Assembly (NCBI GenBank): GCA_964492775.1 | Contig: CAZBLH010000002.1 | Location: 67,440 to 131,439 of the forward strand | DNA from: WRDS01 sp964492775 | GTDB taxonomy: Bacteria > Actinomycetota > Coriobacteriia > Anaerosomatales > PHET01 | DNA length: 64,000 nucleotides | Reading direction: 5' to 3' | Shown here: positions 33,265-42,245 of the stretch, piece after piece | Layout of the letters: the number at the start of each line of letters is the position of its first letter | Position numbering within the stretch: the first letter of the stretch is position 1 | The notes under the pieces: model-generated | What the model was told of the DNA's origin: nothing | What the model saw: only the letters and a program-made list of their open reading frames with translations | Database searches by the model: none | Program-made: the position numbers and the translations under genes

Positions 33265-34980
33265 TTGAGAGAGACCGTCACTCAGCTTGTCAGCGAGGCC
33301 ATCTCCGGCGCGATCGCCGACGGGGCGATATCGCTAGCCTGTACGCCTCCGGTCGAGATCGAGCGCCCTCGCGATCACTCCCACGGGGATTGGGCGACCT
33401 CGGTTGCACTGCGCTGCTCGAAAGAGGCGGGCATGCCCCCTCGAGACATCGCCGCACTGATCGCCGAACGCATCGCTGGCCACGCGGACATCGCGTCGGT
33501 TGAGGTCGCAGGCCCCGGCTTCATAAACCTGAAGCTATCCGCTTCGGCACTCCAGCGCGTGCTCCGGGACGCGCGCGAGGCCGATGCCGATTACGCACGC
33601 TCCAGCGCCGGCGGCGGTCGCAGTGTGCAGGTCGAGTTCGTCTCGGCGAACCCCGTCGGCCCGATGCACGTCGGGCACGGCAGGTGGGCAGCGCTCGGCG
33701 ATTCGATCGCGCGGGTGCTGGAGCACGCAGGGTGGCGCGTCGAGCGCGAGTTCTACATTAACGATGCCGGCGTGCAGATGGACACATTCGGAGCGTCGGT
33801 GGCAGCGCGCTACCTCGAACTTCTGAGCCGCGATGTCGAGTTCCCCGAGGACGGGTACCGCGGCGCGTACATCGCCGAGATCGCCGCCGAGGTGCTGGCG
33901 GCCGAAGGCGCTGGGCTGGCCGAGCTGCCGCTCGATGAGCTCCGGGTGCGCTGTCGTGAGATCGGGTACGCGCTCGTGCTCGAGAATCACCTCAAGCGGG
34001 TGCTGCATGAGATGGGCGTCGACTTCGACGTCTGGTTCTCGGAGCGCACGCTGCACGCTCGGCGCGAAGACGGCCGGACTGAAATCGAGGACGCGATCGA
34101 ACGCCTTACCGAGCGGGGCCACATCTTCGAGCTCGACGGAGCGCTCTGGTTCCGTTCGACCGCGTTCGGCGATGACAAAGACCGCGTGCTGCGCAAGTCT
34201 GACGGCGAGTACACGTACTTCGCCGCCGATATCGCGTATCACTGGGACAAGTTCGACGTTCGAGGCTTCGACCGCGTCATCAACATCTGGGGCGCGGACC
34301 ACCACGGCTACGTCGCCCGCATGAAGGCGGCCGTCGCCGCTCTCGGCCACGAGGGCAGGCTCGATGTGGTGATCGGGCAGCTCGTGAACCTCTACCGCAA
34401 CGGTGAGGCTGTTCGCATGTCCAAGCGCACGGGCGAGATGGTCACTTTCGAGGAGCTGCTCGGCGAGGTGGGCGCGGATGCGGCCCGCTACTGGTTCCTC
34501 CGCCGAAGCACCGACCAGCAGGTCGACTTCGACATCGAGATCGCCCGGCAGAGCAGTGCCGATAACCCCGTGTACTACGTGCAGTACGCGCATGCGCGCA
34601 TCTGCTCGATCCTGCGCAAGGCTGCTGCCGAGACCGGCGTAGAGGCTGATGTCGCCGTGGATGAGATCGCCCCGCAGCTCGTGGACGGCTCGGCTGACCT
34701 CTCGCCGCTTGTCACCGATGAGGAGTTCGCGCTGATGCGCCGCATCGGCGAGCTCGCCGACGTCGTCGAGATTGCCGCGCGAGACCTTGCGCCGCACCGG
34801 CTCGCGCACTACGCCGAAGATCTCGCCGCGAGCTTCCACCAGTTCTACACACGCTGCCGTGTCGTTGATCCGGCCGAGCCCGAGCTCACCGCGGCTCGGC
34901 TGTACGCGGTGGACGCGACCCGCAGAGTGTTGCGCTGCGTGCTCAGGCTTCTCGGCGTGAGCGCGCCGGAGCGCATGTAA
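33265..34980 (+). CDS. argS: Arginyl-tRNA synthetase
   Basis: Class I aminoacyl-tRNA synthetase charging tRNA-Arg. TTG 33265 is chosen, with GGGAGG at 33249-33254; it gives 571 aa. The HIGH-type motif is PMHVGHGRWAALGD, the KMSKS-type motif is VRMSKRTGEMVTFEE, and the C-terminal DALR anticodon-binding domain is present. The upstream 49-nt hairpin may affect its expression. lysA follows after 67 nt. Confidence 0.95.
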   Translation: MRETVTQLVSEAISGAIADGAISLACTPPVEIERPRDHSHGDWATSVALRCSKEAGMPPRDIAALIAERIAGHADIASVEVAGPGFINLKLSASALQRVLRDAREADADYARSSAGGGRSVQVEFVSANPVGPMHVGHGRWAALGDSIARVLEHAGWRVEREFYINDAGVQMDTFGASVAARYLELLSRDVEFPEDGYRGAYIAEIAAEVLAAEGAGLAELPLDELRVRCREIGYALVLENHLKRVLHEMGVDFDVWFSERTLHARREDGRTEIEDAIERLTERGHIFELDGALWFRSTAFGDDKDRVLRKSDGEYTYFAADIAYHWDKFDVRGFDRVINIWGADHHGYVARMKAAVAALGHEGRLDVVIGQLVNLYRNGEAVRMSKRTGEMVTFEELLGEVGADAARYWFLRRSTDQQVDFDIEIARQSSADNPVYYVQYAHARICSILRKAAAETGVEADVAVDEIAPQLVDGSADLSPLVTDEEFALMRRIGELADVVEIAARDLAPHRLAHYAEDLAASFHQFYTRCRVVDPAEPELTAARLYAVDATRRVLRCVLRLLGVSAPERM

Positions 34981-35047
34981 GGACCGCGATGACGCGGGCC
35001 GCTCGCCCGCAGCCACGCACGCACGCCGCCGAGGACCAGGAGATACC

Positions 35048-36409
35048 ATGGCAAGGCCCGCAGCCCCCCGAGGACCCGTCGATCCCGATCTGAGGACCGG
35101 GCACGATCTCATGAGCGTGTTACCGATCACCGCCGAGGTGCGCGATGGGCACCTATGGGTTGGCGGCGTCGACCTGGTCGAGCTCGCCCGCGAGGCGGGC
35201 ACGGCCCTGTACGTGATGGATGAGGCCACCATCCGCACGCAACTTCGCGACTACGTGCGATGGACGACGTACCACTGGCGCGACGTTGATGTTGTCTACG
35301 CCGGCAAGGCGTTCATGAGCATCGCGATGCTCAAGATCGTCGCCGAGGAAGGCTGCTGCCTCGATGTCTCGAGCGGGGGAGAACTCGCCTTCGCGCGGGC
35401 AGCAGGCTTCCCGATGAATCGCATCTACGTTCACGGCAACAACAAGACGCCGAGCGAACTCGCCGAGTGTCTGGATGCGGGCGTCGGTCGCATCGTTGTC
35501 GACAGCTTCGAGGAGATGGAGCGCCTCTCGGCGATGGCCGTCGAGAGGGGCGTCACCCAGAGCGTGCTGATCCGTGTCACGCCCGGCGTCGAGGCGGATA
35601 CGCACGACTTCATCATGACCGGTGCCGAGGACTCGAAGTTCGGTTTCGGGCTGAACCAGGGACTCGCGATGCGCGCGATCAGGCGCGCGATCGAGCTTCC
35701 TGGTCTCGACTTCGAGGGTCTGCACATGCACATCGGGTCGCAGATCTTTGCCCTGCAGTCGTTCGCGAAGGCCATCGAGGTCATGGTCGCTTTCATGCGC
35801 GAGATCGAGTCTGAGACCGGCGTTGCTGTGCGGCTGCTCGACACGGGCGGCGGACTCGGCATCAAGTACGGCCTCCCCGACGAGCCCTCGACCATCGAGG
35901 AATACGGGAAGGTCGTCGTAGACGGCATCAAGGACGAGTGCGAGAAGCACGGGCTTGCCGTGCCGAGAATGGCCGTCGAGCCCGGCCGGTCGATCGTCGC
36001 CAATGCGGGAGTGACGCTGTACACCGTTGGCTCGATCAAGGAGATCCCAGGGATTCGCACCTACGTGGCGGTCGATGGTGGGATGTCCGACAACATCCGG
36101 ACCTCGCTCTATGACGCCCACTACGAAGCGCTTATCGCCAACAAGGCGGACCGTCCGCGCGAGATGGTCGCCACGGTTGCCGGCAAACACTGCGAGAGCG
36201 GGGACATCGTCGTGCGCGACGCCCCGCTGCAGAGCCCTGAGGTCGGCGACGTGATGTGCGTCTGCGCAACGGGCGCGTACTGCCAGTCGATGAGCAGCAA
36301 CTATAACAAGCAGGTACGCCCCGGGGTCGTCTTCATCTCCGACGGCACGTGGCGATGGGTGGTCCGCAGGGAGAGCTACGAGGACCTGCTCCGCAACGAG
36401 CTCGGCTAG
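35048..36409 (+). CDS. lysA: Diaminopimelate decarboxylase
   Basis: PLP enzyme making lysine from meso-diaminopimelate. ATG 35048 has AGGAGA upstream; ATG 35111 (MSVLPITAEV) is an alternative start nearer the family's usual N-terminus. The PLP lysine is Lys87 in YAGKAF; DTGGGLGIKY binds the phosphate; HIGSQIF and GAYCQSMSSNYNKQVRP are family signatures, the latter with the catalytic Tyr/Cys region. 453 aa. First gene of lysA-hom-thrB. Confidence 0.96.
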   Translation: MARPAAPRGPVDPDLRTGHDLMSVLPITAEVRDGHLWVGGVDLVELAREAGTALYVMDEATIRTQLRDYVRWTTYHWRDVDVVYAGKAFMSIAMLKIVAEEGCCLDVSSGGELAFARAAGFPMNRIYVHGNNKTPSELAECLDAGVGRIVVDSFEEMERLSAMAVERGVTQSVLIRVTPGVEADTHDFIMTGAEDSKFGFGLNQGLAMRAIRRAIELPGLDFEGLHMHIGSQIFALQSFAKAIEVMVAFMREIESETGVAVRLLDTGGGLGIKYGLPDEPSTIEEYGKVVVDGIKDECEKHGLAVPRMAVEPGRSIVANAGVTLYTVGSIKEIPGIRTYVAVDGGMSDNIRTSLYDAHYEALIANKADRPREMVATVAGKHCESGDIVVRDAPLQSPEVGDVMCVCATGAYCQSMSSNYNKQVRPGVVFISDGTWRWVVRRESYEDLLRNELG

Positions 36410-36508
36410 GGTCGGGCCGTTCGGCTCTCGCAAGCGCTCGCGCTACAATGTGCCTGCAAGCCCGTGGCCTTTGTTGAGGTCACCCTACGGTCATCAGAGA
36501 GGTATCAA

Positions 36509-37795
36509 ATGCGCACCGTCAAAGTCGGCCTTATCGGCCTCGGTACCGTCGGTTCGGGTGTCGTAGAGATCATTCGCCGCCACCGTGAAGACTTCCGTTC
36601 GCGCGCCGGCGTCGACATCGAGCTCGTTCGCTTCGCCGACCGCAATACGGACCGCTTCACAGATCTAGGCTTGCCCGCCGAGGCGTGCACCACGGACGCG
36701 TTCGAGCTGCTGCGCGACCCCGAGGTCGATATCGTCATCGAGCTCATCGGAGGCACCGGGGTTGCACGCGAGGTCGTGCTTGCGGCGCTCGAAGGCGGCA
36801 AGAACGTCGTCACTGCGAACAAGGCGCTGTTGGCGAACCACGGGGAAGAGGTCATGCAGGCTGCCGAGAAACACGGCGTCGACCTCTATTTCGAGGCGAG
36901 CGTCGGCGGCGGCATCCCTATCATTGGGCCGCTCAAGCACTCTCTCACCAGCAATGAGATCGACACCGTCATGGGTATCGTCAACGGCACGACGAACTAC
37001 ATGCTCACCCGCATGGCCGAGGACGGGCTCGACTACGCGAGTGCGCTTGCCGAGGCGCAGGCAAAGGGCTTCGCTGAGGCGGATCCGACCGCGGATGTCG
37101 AGGGGCTGGATGCGGCGGCGAAGATCGCCATCCTGTCGTCAATCGCCTTCAACAGCCGCGTGGTGATGAGCCAAGTGCCGACCGAAGGCATCACCAACAT
37201 CACGCCGACCGATATCGCCTACGCCCAGAAGATGGATTCGCAGATCAAGTTGCTGGCAATCGGAAGGCGCGTCGGCGAGCAGATCGACGTGCGCGTACAC
37301 CCGACTATGATCCCGAACTCGCACCCGCTTGCGAGCGTTGCCGGCGTGTACAACGCTATCTACGTGATCGGCGACTCGGTTGGCAAGACGATGTTCTTCG
37401 GCGAGGGTGCGGGCTCGCTGCCTGCCGCATCCGCCGTGGTCGGAGACGTGATCGAGGTCGCCCGCCGAGTGGGTGCCGGCTGCGTTCCGGCGGTCGGCTG
37501 CACGTGCACCGAAAGGCTCGAGGTGCGCGACATCACCGATCTGGAGACCCGCTACTACGTGCGGCTCTTCGTCGCCGACCGCCCCGGTGTGCTTGCGGCG
37601 ACCGCGAAGGTCTTCGGCGACAACGGGGTCTCGCTGGCGAGCGTCATCCAGCAGGGGGCGGGCGAAGAGACCGCCGAGCTCGTCTACGTCACGCACACAG
37701 CGCGTGAGTCCGATGTCCGCCGAGCGCTCGAGGGTATTCGCGCACACGAGGCCGTTGCGCGCGTCGAGTCGGTCATCCGCGTCGAGGACCTGTAG
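36509..37795 (+). CDS. hom: Homoserine dehydrogenase
   Basis: Reduces aspartate semialdehyde to homoserine. ATG 36509 follows AGAGAGG; the longer in-frame start lacks homology. The Rossmann motif GLIGLGTVGSG is at residues 7-17, the catalytic region has GGGIPIIGPLKHSL and IVNGTTNYMLT, and an ACT domain lies at about 350-428 for feedback control (usually by threonine). 428 aa. TACAAT at 36444-36449 may be a -10. thrB follows 3 nt later. Confidence 0.96.
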   Translation: MRTVKVGLIGLGTVGSGVVEIIRRHREDFRSRAGVDIELVRFADRNTDRFTDLGLPAEACTTDAFELLRDPEVDIVIELIGGTGVAREVVLAALEGGKNVVTANKALLANHGEEVMQAAEKHGVDLYFEASVGGGIPIIGPLKHSLTSNEIDTVMGIVNGTTNYMLTRMAEDGLDYASALAEAQAKGFAEADPTADVEGLDAAAKIAILSSIAFNSRVVMSQVPTEGITNITPTDIAYAQKMDSQIKLLAIGRRVGEQIDVRVHPTMIPNSHPLASVAGVYNAIYVIGDSVGKTMFFGEGAGSLPAASAVVGDVIEVARRVGAGCVPAVGCTCTERLEVRDITDLETRYYVRLFVADRPGVLAATAKVFGDNGVSLASVIQQGAGEETAELVYVTHTARESDVRRALEGIRAHEAVARVESVIRVEDL

Positions 37796-37798
37796 CGC

Positions 37799-38776
37799 GT
37801 GAGAGTCGCCGTAACCGTCCCCGCCACCTCGGCGAACCTGGGTCCGGGCTTCGACAGCTTCGGGCTAGCGCTCGCCATCCGCAACCGCCTCGAGGCTGAG
37901 CTCGCTGACGAGTGGAGCGTAGAGATCGTCGGGGAAGGCGCCGGACGGCTGCGCGCCGACGAAGGCAACGTTGCTGTTCGCGCCATGAAGTGTGCGTTCG
38001 CGGAGGCGGGCCGTCCCGGGCTGCGTGCCCGCATCCGCTGTGAGAATCGCATCCCTGTCGGCGGTGGGCTGGGCTCCTCATCCTCCGCGATCGTGGGCGG
38101 GCTACTTGTGGGCGAGGCGCTTGCCGAGGCCGACTTCGGCGCTCAGCGCAGACTGGAACTTGCCACCAAGCTCGAGGGGCATCCCGACAACACCGCCGCG
38201 GCGCTGAGTGGCGGCTTCACGATCTGCTGGCCTGTGGGCGGCACGGTGCGCGCGGAACGTTTCGAGCCGGTCGGCGGTTTAGCCGCGGTTGTCGTGCCCG
38301 CCAACGAGGCGCTCGCGACGAAGGCGGCGAGGGCCTTGCTTCCGCAGGCCGTGCCGCACGCTGATGCGGCATTCAACGTCGCGCACGCTGGCCTTCTTGC
38401 TGCGGCGATCGTGACCGGCCGAGCCGAGCTGCTGGCGACAGCACTCGAGGACCGCCTGCACGAGTCCTACCGCGCTTCGGCCATCGCCGACCTCTCCGCC
38501 GTTCGCAATCTGCTCGCTGACGCGGGTGCCACAGGGGTCGCCCTCTCGGGCGCCGGCCCCACTGTGATCGGGCTGGTGGCGGCCGGGGACGATACCGCCG
38601 CGCTTGAGCTTGCCGAGAAGATCGCGGCCGACGCCGCCCACGCCGTCGCAAGGCTCGGAACGCGCCGCGAGCCGCTGGCGCTCGGCATCGCCCGCGAAGG
38701 TGCGCGTGTCGAGATCGACCGCGCGGGACAGACAGGTTGCGGCACCGGCGAGCCGGCTCGAGAAACCGGCCTGTAG
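37799..38776 (+). CDS. thrB: Homoserine kinase
   Basis: GHMP-family kinase that phosphorylates homoserine toward threonine. The N-terminus VTVPATSANLGPGFDSFG and the ATP-binding PVGGGLGSSSSAI are diagnostic; the third GHMP motif is GVALSGAGPTVIGL near residue 250. GTG 37799 lies 3 nt after hom. 325 aa, with about 15 extra C-terminal residues. thrC is not in the window. Confidence 0.96.
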   Translation: MRVAVTVPATSANLGPGFDSFGLALAIRNRLEAELADEWSVEIVGEGAGRLRADEGNVAVRAMKCAFAEAGRPGLRARIRCENRIPVGGGLGSSSSAIVGGLLVGEALAEADFGAQRRLELATKLEGHPDNTAAALSGGFTICWPVGGTVRAERFEPVGGLAAVVVPANEALATKAARALLPQAVPHADAAFNVAHAGLLAAAIVTGRAELLATALEDRLHESYRASAIADLSAVRNLLADAGATGVALSGAGPTVIGLVAAGDDTAALELAEKIAADAAHAVARLGTRREPLALGIAREGARVEIDRAGQTGCGTGEPARETGL

Positions 38777-38844
38777 GCGGACAATCCCGGGTGGCACGCC
38801 GGCGCATGCGTGGGCCGGCAGAACGCGAGCACGGAGGCACGGTT

Positions 38845-39576
38845 GTGACCACATGGCTCGTCGCATCGGTCGCGTTGGTCTCGTTCCTCTCCGGGGCAAC
38901 TGCCTCGACCATCGGGTTTGGGGTCGGTAGCCTGCTGACACCTGTAGTCGCGCTCTGGATCGGTGCCGAAGACGCAGTCACGTTGGTGGCGATACCGCAT
39001 CTGGCCGGCGGACTGTTGCGCGGGTGGCAATTGCGGCGGGCGATCGACTGGCAGCTTGCCGGGCGGTTCGGACTTCTGAGTGCACTGGGCGCCCTCCTCG
39101 GAGCGTTTGTGTTTGCGCGCATCTCATCGTCTCTCCTCACGGGAGTGCTCGGCGCCCTGCTCGTGATGACGGCGGCCACTGGCGTCAGGGGATGGCCCCG
39201 GCGCTGGTCGCCACGGACACCGGCGGTATCAACTCTCGGCGCGCTATCAGGGTTCTTCGGAGGCGTCGTAGGCAACCAAGGGGGACTCCGTGCCGCAGCG
39301 CTTTCGGCGTTCGATCTGGCACCACCAGTGTTCGTAGCCACCTCGACGGTCATCGGAATCATGATCGATCTCGTTCGAGTTCCGGTCTATTTGAGCGGCG
39401 GCTCGCCACGAGCAGCCGGACTGTGGCCAATGGTTGGGATAGCAACTGTTGGCGTGCTTGCTGGGACGGTGGCCGGTGACCGGGTCTTGCTCGGTCTGTC
39501 ACCCGAGCGATTCCGAATCGCTGTATCCATCGCAGTGGGGATCCTGGGGCTCTGGTTCATCCTGGGGTCGGCGTAA
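38845..39576 (+). CDS. TauE/SafE-family membrane permease
   Basis: 243-residue membrane protein of the sulfite exporter TauE/SafE (TSUP) family, with about eight helices. It shows the two repeats with GFGVGSLLTPVVAL and GALSGFFGGVVGNQGG loops that mark this family. GTG 38845 is preceded by GGAGG (38833-38837); in-frame codons upstream overlap thrB's tail and look non-coding. Substrate (organosulfonate, sulfite or other anion) is not predictable. Confidence 0.85.
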   Translation: MTTWLVASVALVSFLSGATASTIGFGVGSLLTPVVALWIGAEDAVTLVAIPHLAGGLLRGWQLRRAIDWQLAGRFGLLSALGALLGAFVFARISSSLLTGVLGALLVMTAATGVRGWPRRWSPRTPAVSTLGALSGFFGGVVGNQGGLRAAALSAFDLAPPVFVATSTVIGIMIDLVRVPVYLSGGSPRAAGLWPMVGIATVGVLAGTVAGDRVLLGLSPERFRIAVSIAVGILGLWFILGSA

Positions 39577-39642
39577 CAAGCCTCTCCGGCGAACGCGCTA
39601 CCATACGGCTGGAACGTGAGCCGAGCTGGACGGGAGGGACCC

Positions 39643-40104
39643 ATGTCGCCAGCGAGAATCGTCCTGTGGGTCCGGGGCGGGGTCGCGCGGGCGATTACGG
39701 TGACCTTGCTCGCGCTCAGCCTCCTGTCTGTGCCGTTTGGTGTTGCAGCGTGCGCGCAGAGCGCGGATGTCGGCGATGACGCCATAGCCGCGGCCTTCGC
39801 TGAGCGGCGCAGTGACGTGCAGGTCACCGGTGAGGGAACGGTGGTTCGGCTACTTGCCGATGATAAGGACGGAAGCCGTCACCAACGTTTCATCATCGAG
39901 CTCGCCTCCGGCCAGACGCTTCTAGTCAGCCACAATATAGATCTTGCTCCAGGAATCGACGCCCTGGCGACGGGTGACATCGTGGCGTTCTGCGGTGTGT
40001 ACGAGTACAACGAACAGGGTGGGCTCGTGCACTGGACTCACCATGATCCCGACGGGCAGCACGAGCCCGGGTGGATCGAGTACGAAGGTCGTCGTTACGA
40101 GTGA
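39643..40104 (+). CDS. Predicted lipoprotein, DUF3465-like
   Basis: 153-residue exported protein. ATG 39643 has GGGAGG upstream. A signal peptide (ARAITVTLLALSLLSVPFG) ends in a VAAC lipobox, so it is probably a lipoprotein. The mature part matches the DUF3465 pattern: GEGTVVRLLADDKDGSRHQR, then TLLVSHNIDLAPGID, then VHWTHHDP and GWIEYEGRRYE, an OB-fold-like small domain. Function unknown. Another short gene follows 12 nt later. Confidence 0.85.
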   Translation: MSPARIVLWVRGGVARAITVTLLALSLLSVPFGVAACAQSADVGDDAIAAAFAERRSDVQVTGEGTVVRLLADDKDGSRHQRFIIELASGQTLLVSHNIDLAPGIDALATGDIVAFCGVYEYNEQGGLVHWTHHDPDGQHEPGWIEYEGRRYE

Positions 40105-40116
40105 GGTGACGGGTGC

Positions 40117-40338
40117 ATGAAGCTCGACGAATGCGTCATCGAGCAGTACCGCGGCGACAAGCTGGTCCGTGTGTTCGTCCCCTCAGGGGATGAAGCACGT
40201 CCGTGGCGTATGGTCGTCAACGGCAAGAGCTATCTGAGAACCAACGGGTGGGTTCTCTCCAAGGTCCTGCCAACGCTCGCTGATGGCTCGCAGGTCGTGA
40301 CGAAGGTGGTTCCGCTCGGCGACTGGGAGCTGCTATAG
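40117..40338 (+). CDS. Small protein of unknown function
   Basis: 73-residue protein, no family recognised. It reads MKLDECVIEQYRGDKLVRVF and ends LGDWELL; it is mostly beta-like, with no membrane segment or cysteine pair. ATG 40117 lies 12 nt after the DUF3465 lipoprotein and GAGGTGACGGG precedes it, supporting real translation. Its stop overlaps the stop of the convergent DUF1801 gene in the palindrome CTATAG (40333-40338). Confidence 0.6.
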   Translation: MKLDECVIEQYRGDKLVRVFVPSGDEARPWRMVVNGKSYLRTNGWVLSKVLPTLADGSQVVTKVVPLGDWELL

Positions 40339-40728
40339 CCCCATCGCTCTGCGAAGCAACTCCTCGATACGCTCCTCCTCATCGTCGCCCAGCTCGGTGA
40401 GCGCGTAGGCTGTTGGCCACATATTGCCCTCGTCCAGCTCCGCGATCTGTTCGAATCCGAAGGTCGCATACCGCGACTGGAACTGTGCGGCGGACTGGAA
40501 GAAGCACAGTACTTGGCCGTCCTTGGCGAACGCGGGCATGTTGTACCAGAGCCTGGGCTTGAGTGTGGGTGCGACGCGCTCGACGATCGAAAGGAAGCGC
40601 TCGGCCATCGCGCGATCGTGATCAGGCATCGCGGCGATCTTCTCGAGTACGGCGGTGCGTCCGTCGACCTTGGCCGACTTGCTCGCGGGCTTCGCGTTGG
40701 CTTTGTCCTCGGGCATCTCCAACTCCAT
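40333..40728 (-). CDS. DUF1801 / YdhG-like protein
   Basis: 131-residue soluble protein of the DUF1801 (YdhG) group, an alpha/beta fold typified by the PRLWYNMPAFAKDGQVLCFF strand-turn. Some relatives are called iron chaperones (frataxin-like) but the activity is not established. ATG 40728 follows AAGGAG on this strand. The N-terminal 25 residues are Lys/Ala-rich. It converges on the small + strand gene with a 6-nt overlap. Confidence 0.75.
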   Translation of the reverse strand: MELEMPEDKANAKPASKSAKVDGRTAVLEKIAAMPDHDRAMAERFLSIVERVAPTLKPRLWYNMPAFAKDGQVLCFFQSAAQFQSRYATFGFEQIAELDEGNMWPTAYALTELGDDEEERIEELLRRAMGL

Positions 40729-41162
40729 CTCTCCTTATGGTGAATCAACATCCTGACGCGTGAGGCTCACGACGCATACACGCTTGAGACTCCCCGTCTG
40801 CCGCTGGGCTCTAACATCGGTCCAGCAGTGAGGATAGGTGCAGCCAGCAAGCAGCAGCTCCAGGAACTATTGGGAGAATCGGAGGTAGAGCGACGGGGCA
40901 CTCGTTGCAGGCGCACCGTCGAGATCAGGCAAGGAAAGGTGACATGCAGAGCGCAGAAGCCGGAAGACCGGAGTCCGGAAGGAGCCTGTGTACCTGGGTA
41001 TGGGGGCGCCAATCGGGATTGGTGCGGGCTTGGGGTCTTGTGGCTCACGCAGGCGAAACGCCTGTCGTGTGGTTGACCGCGCGCTCATCGTGGGGAAGAA
41101 TCTCTCAGTGATCCCCCCGTCCGTCTTCTCGGCGCGACGTGGTCCCCCCAGTGGAGGCGAAC
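40729..41162. other. 434-nt gap without a confident gene; folded segments
   Basis: No open frame here looks like a real protein: short frames exist on both strands but have no homology that I recognise. Several stem-loops do occur: 41008-41027 (around ccaatcgggattgg), 41046-41069 (caggcg aaa cgcctg with a lower cacg/cgtg stem and a bulged T) and a gggga/tcccc pairing near 41090-41120. They lie just upstream of sppA. None matches a riboswitch, SRP RNA or tmRNA consensus I know. Confidence 0.5.
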
Positions 41163-42224
41163 ATGGCCGAAGGCTTCCCGCCCGTCCCCCCTCATGAACC
41201 CGCTGCGCAGCGGCATGGCTATGAGCCAGCAGCACCGCCGGTTCAGTCTCACGCCGTGCCCCAGGTGAGGGCAGCGGCCCCCGCTGGTAGCGCATCGGAT
41301 CCCAAGAAGAGTAAGGCCAGGATTTGGTGGCTGATCGGCATCCTCGTCTTGCTGGTGCTGCTCATCGGCAGCTGCGCTGCGCCGCTCATCTTCTTCGCCA
41401 CCGACAGCTCCAAGGTATCGGTGGGTTCTGGCGACGCAGTTGGCGTCATCCATCTCGACGGCGTGATCGCTGGCACGGGCGACAGCCTCTCGGGCGTGAT
41501 CACTCCCGAGCACTTCCTGTCCCTTCTCGAGCAGGCCGAGCAGGACGATCGCGTCAAGGCAATCCTGTTGCGCGTGGACTCTCCTGGCGGGACTGTTGCG
41601 GCGAGCGAAGAGATATCCCATTACGTCGCCGAATGCCCGAAGCCCGTCGTGGTCTCCGTCGGTGACGTAGGCGCGTCCGGTGCTTACATGGTCTCTTCTC
41701 AGGCCGATGAGATCTGGGCGAACGCTGGTTCTTCGGTCGGTTCCATCGGCGTCATTTCGCAGATCCCGAACGTCAGCGGGCTGATGGACAAAGTCGGCGT
41801 CGAGTTCCAAGTGATTACCGCGGGCAAGAACAAGGACACCGGCAGCCCGTATCGCCAGCTCACCGAGGATGAGCGGGCGCTCATCCAAGGCGAGGTCGAT
41901 GACGCATACGAGTTGTTCATAGACCTGGTCGCCACGGGACGCCAGCTGAGCGAGCCGCAGGTCGAGGACCTCGCGACCGGCTGGGCGTGGAACGGCGAGA
42001 CGGCCAAGGACATGGGGCTCGTCGACGAGATCGGTACCTACCGGGACGCCCTGGACGCGGCGGCGGAGCGCGGCGGCATCGAAGGGGACTACGACATCGT
42101 CACCTTCGACTCCGACCCGTTCGAGAGTCTGTTCGGCCCGCTATTCTCCATCACGAGCCGCTTCGGTGGACTCGATGCGCTGACGACGCGCGAGTCCCTG
42201 ATACGCGAGAGTCTGCCCAGGTAA
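41163..42224 (+). CDS. sppA: Signal peptide peptidase SppA (short form)
   Basis: Membrane-bound serine protease that degrades cleaved signal peptides. ATG 41163 has GGAGG at 41153-41157; 353 aa. A Pro/Ala-rich cytoplasmic N-terminus precedes one helix (about residues 55-80). The protease domain has VDSPGGTVAASEEI, the nucleophile Ser in GASGAYMVSSQA, and the general-base Lys in the ITAGKNKDTGSPYR segment. A 434-nt gap lies upstream. The metallophosphoesterase starts 21 nt downstream. Confidence 0.93.
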   Translation: MAEGFPPVPPHEPAAQRHGYEPAAPPVQSHAVPQVRAAAPAGSASDPKKSKARIWWLIGILVLLVLLIGSCAAPLIFFATDSSKVSVGSGDAVGVIHLDGVIAGTGDSLSGVITPEHFLSLLEQAEQDDRVKAILLRVDSPGGTVAASEEISHYVAECPKPVVVSVGDVGASGAYMVSSQADEIWANAGSSVGSIGVISQIPNVSGLMDKVGVEFQVITAGKNKDTGSPYRQLTEDERALIQGEVDDAYELFIDLVATGRQLSEPQVEDLATGWAWNGETAKDMGLVDEIGTYRDALDAAAERGGIEGDYDIVTFDSDPFESLFGPLFSITSRFGGLDALTTRESLIRESLPR

Positions 42225-42245
42225 CACCACCGAGAAGGACGCGCT

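Noticed and set aside
34981..35047. Lysine riboswitch or T-box before lysA/argS
   Set aside because: The lysA gap is too short for a lysine riboswitch, and no T-box GGTGGNACC antiterminator is present before argS.
33535..35238. 567-codon open frame on the minus strand
   Set aside because: Opposes argS and the start of lysA; composition is that of a GC-rich complement and no family is recognisable.
35153..36433. 426-codon open frame on the minus strand
   Set aside because: Complement of lysA; no RBS and no domain.
40958..40985. SRP RNA-like gtccggaagg stretch
   Set aside because: Only the GGAA loop resembles SRP RNA; the conserved following AAGCAGC symmetric-loop sequence is missing.
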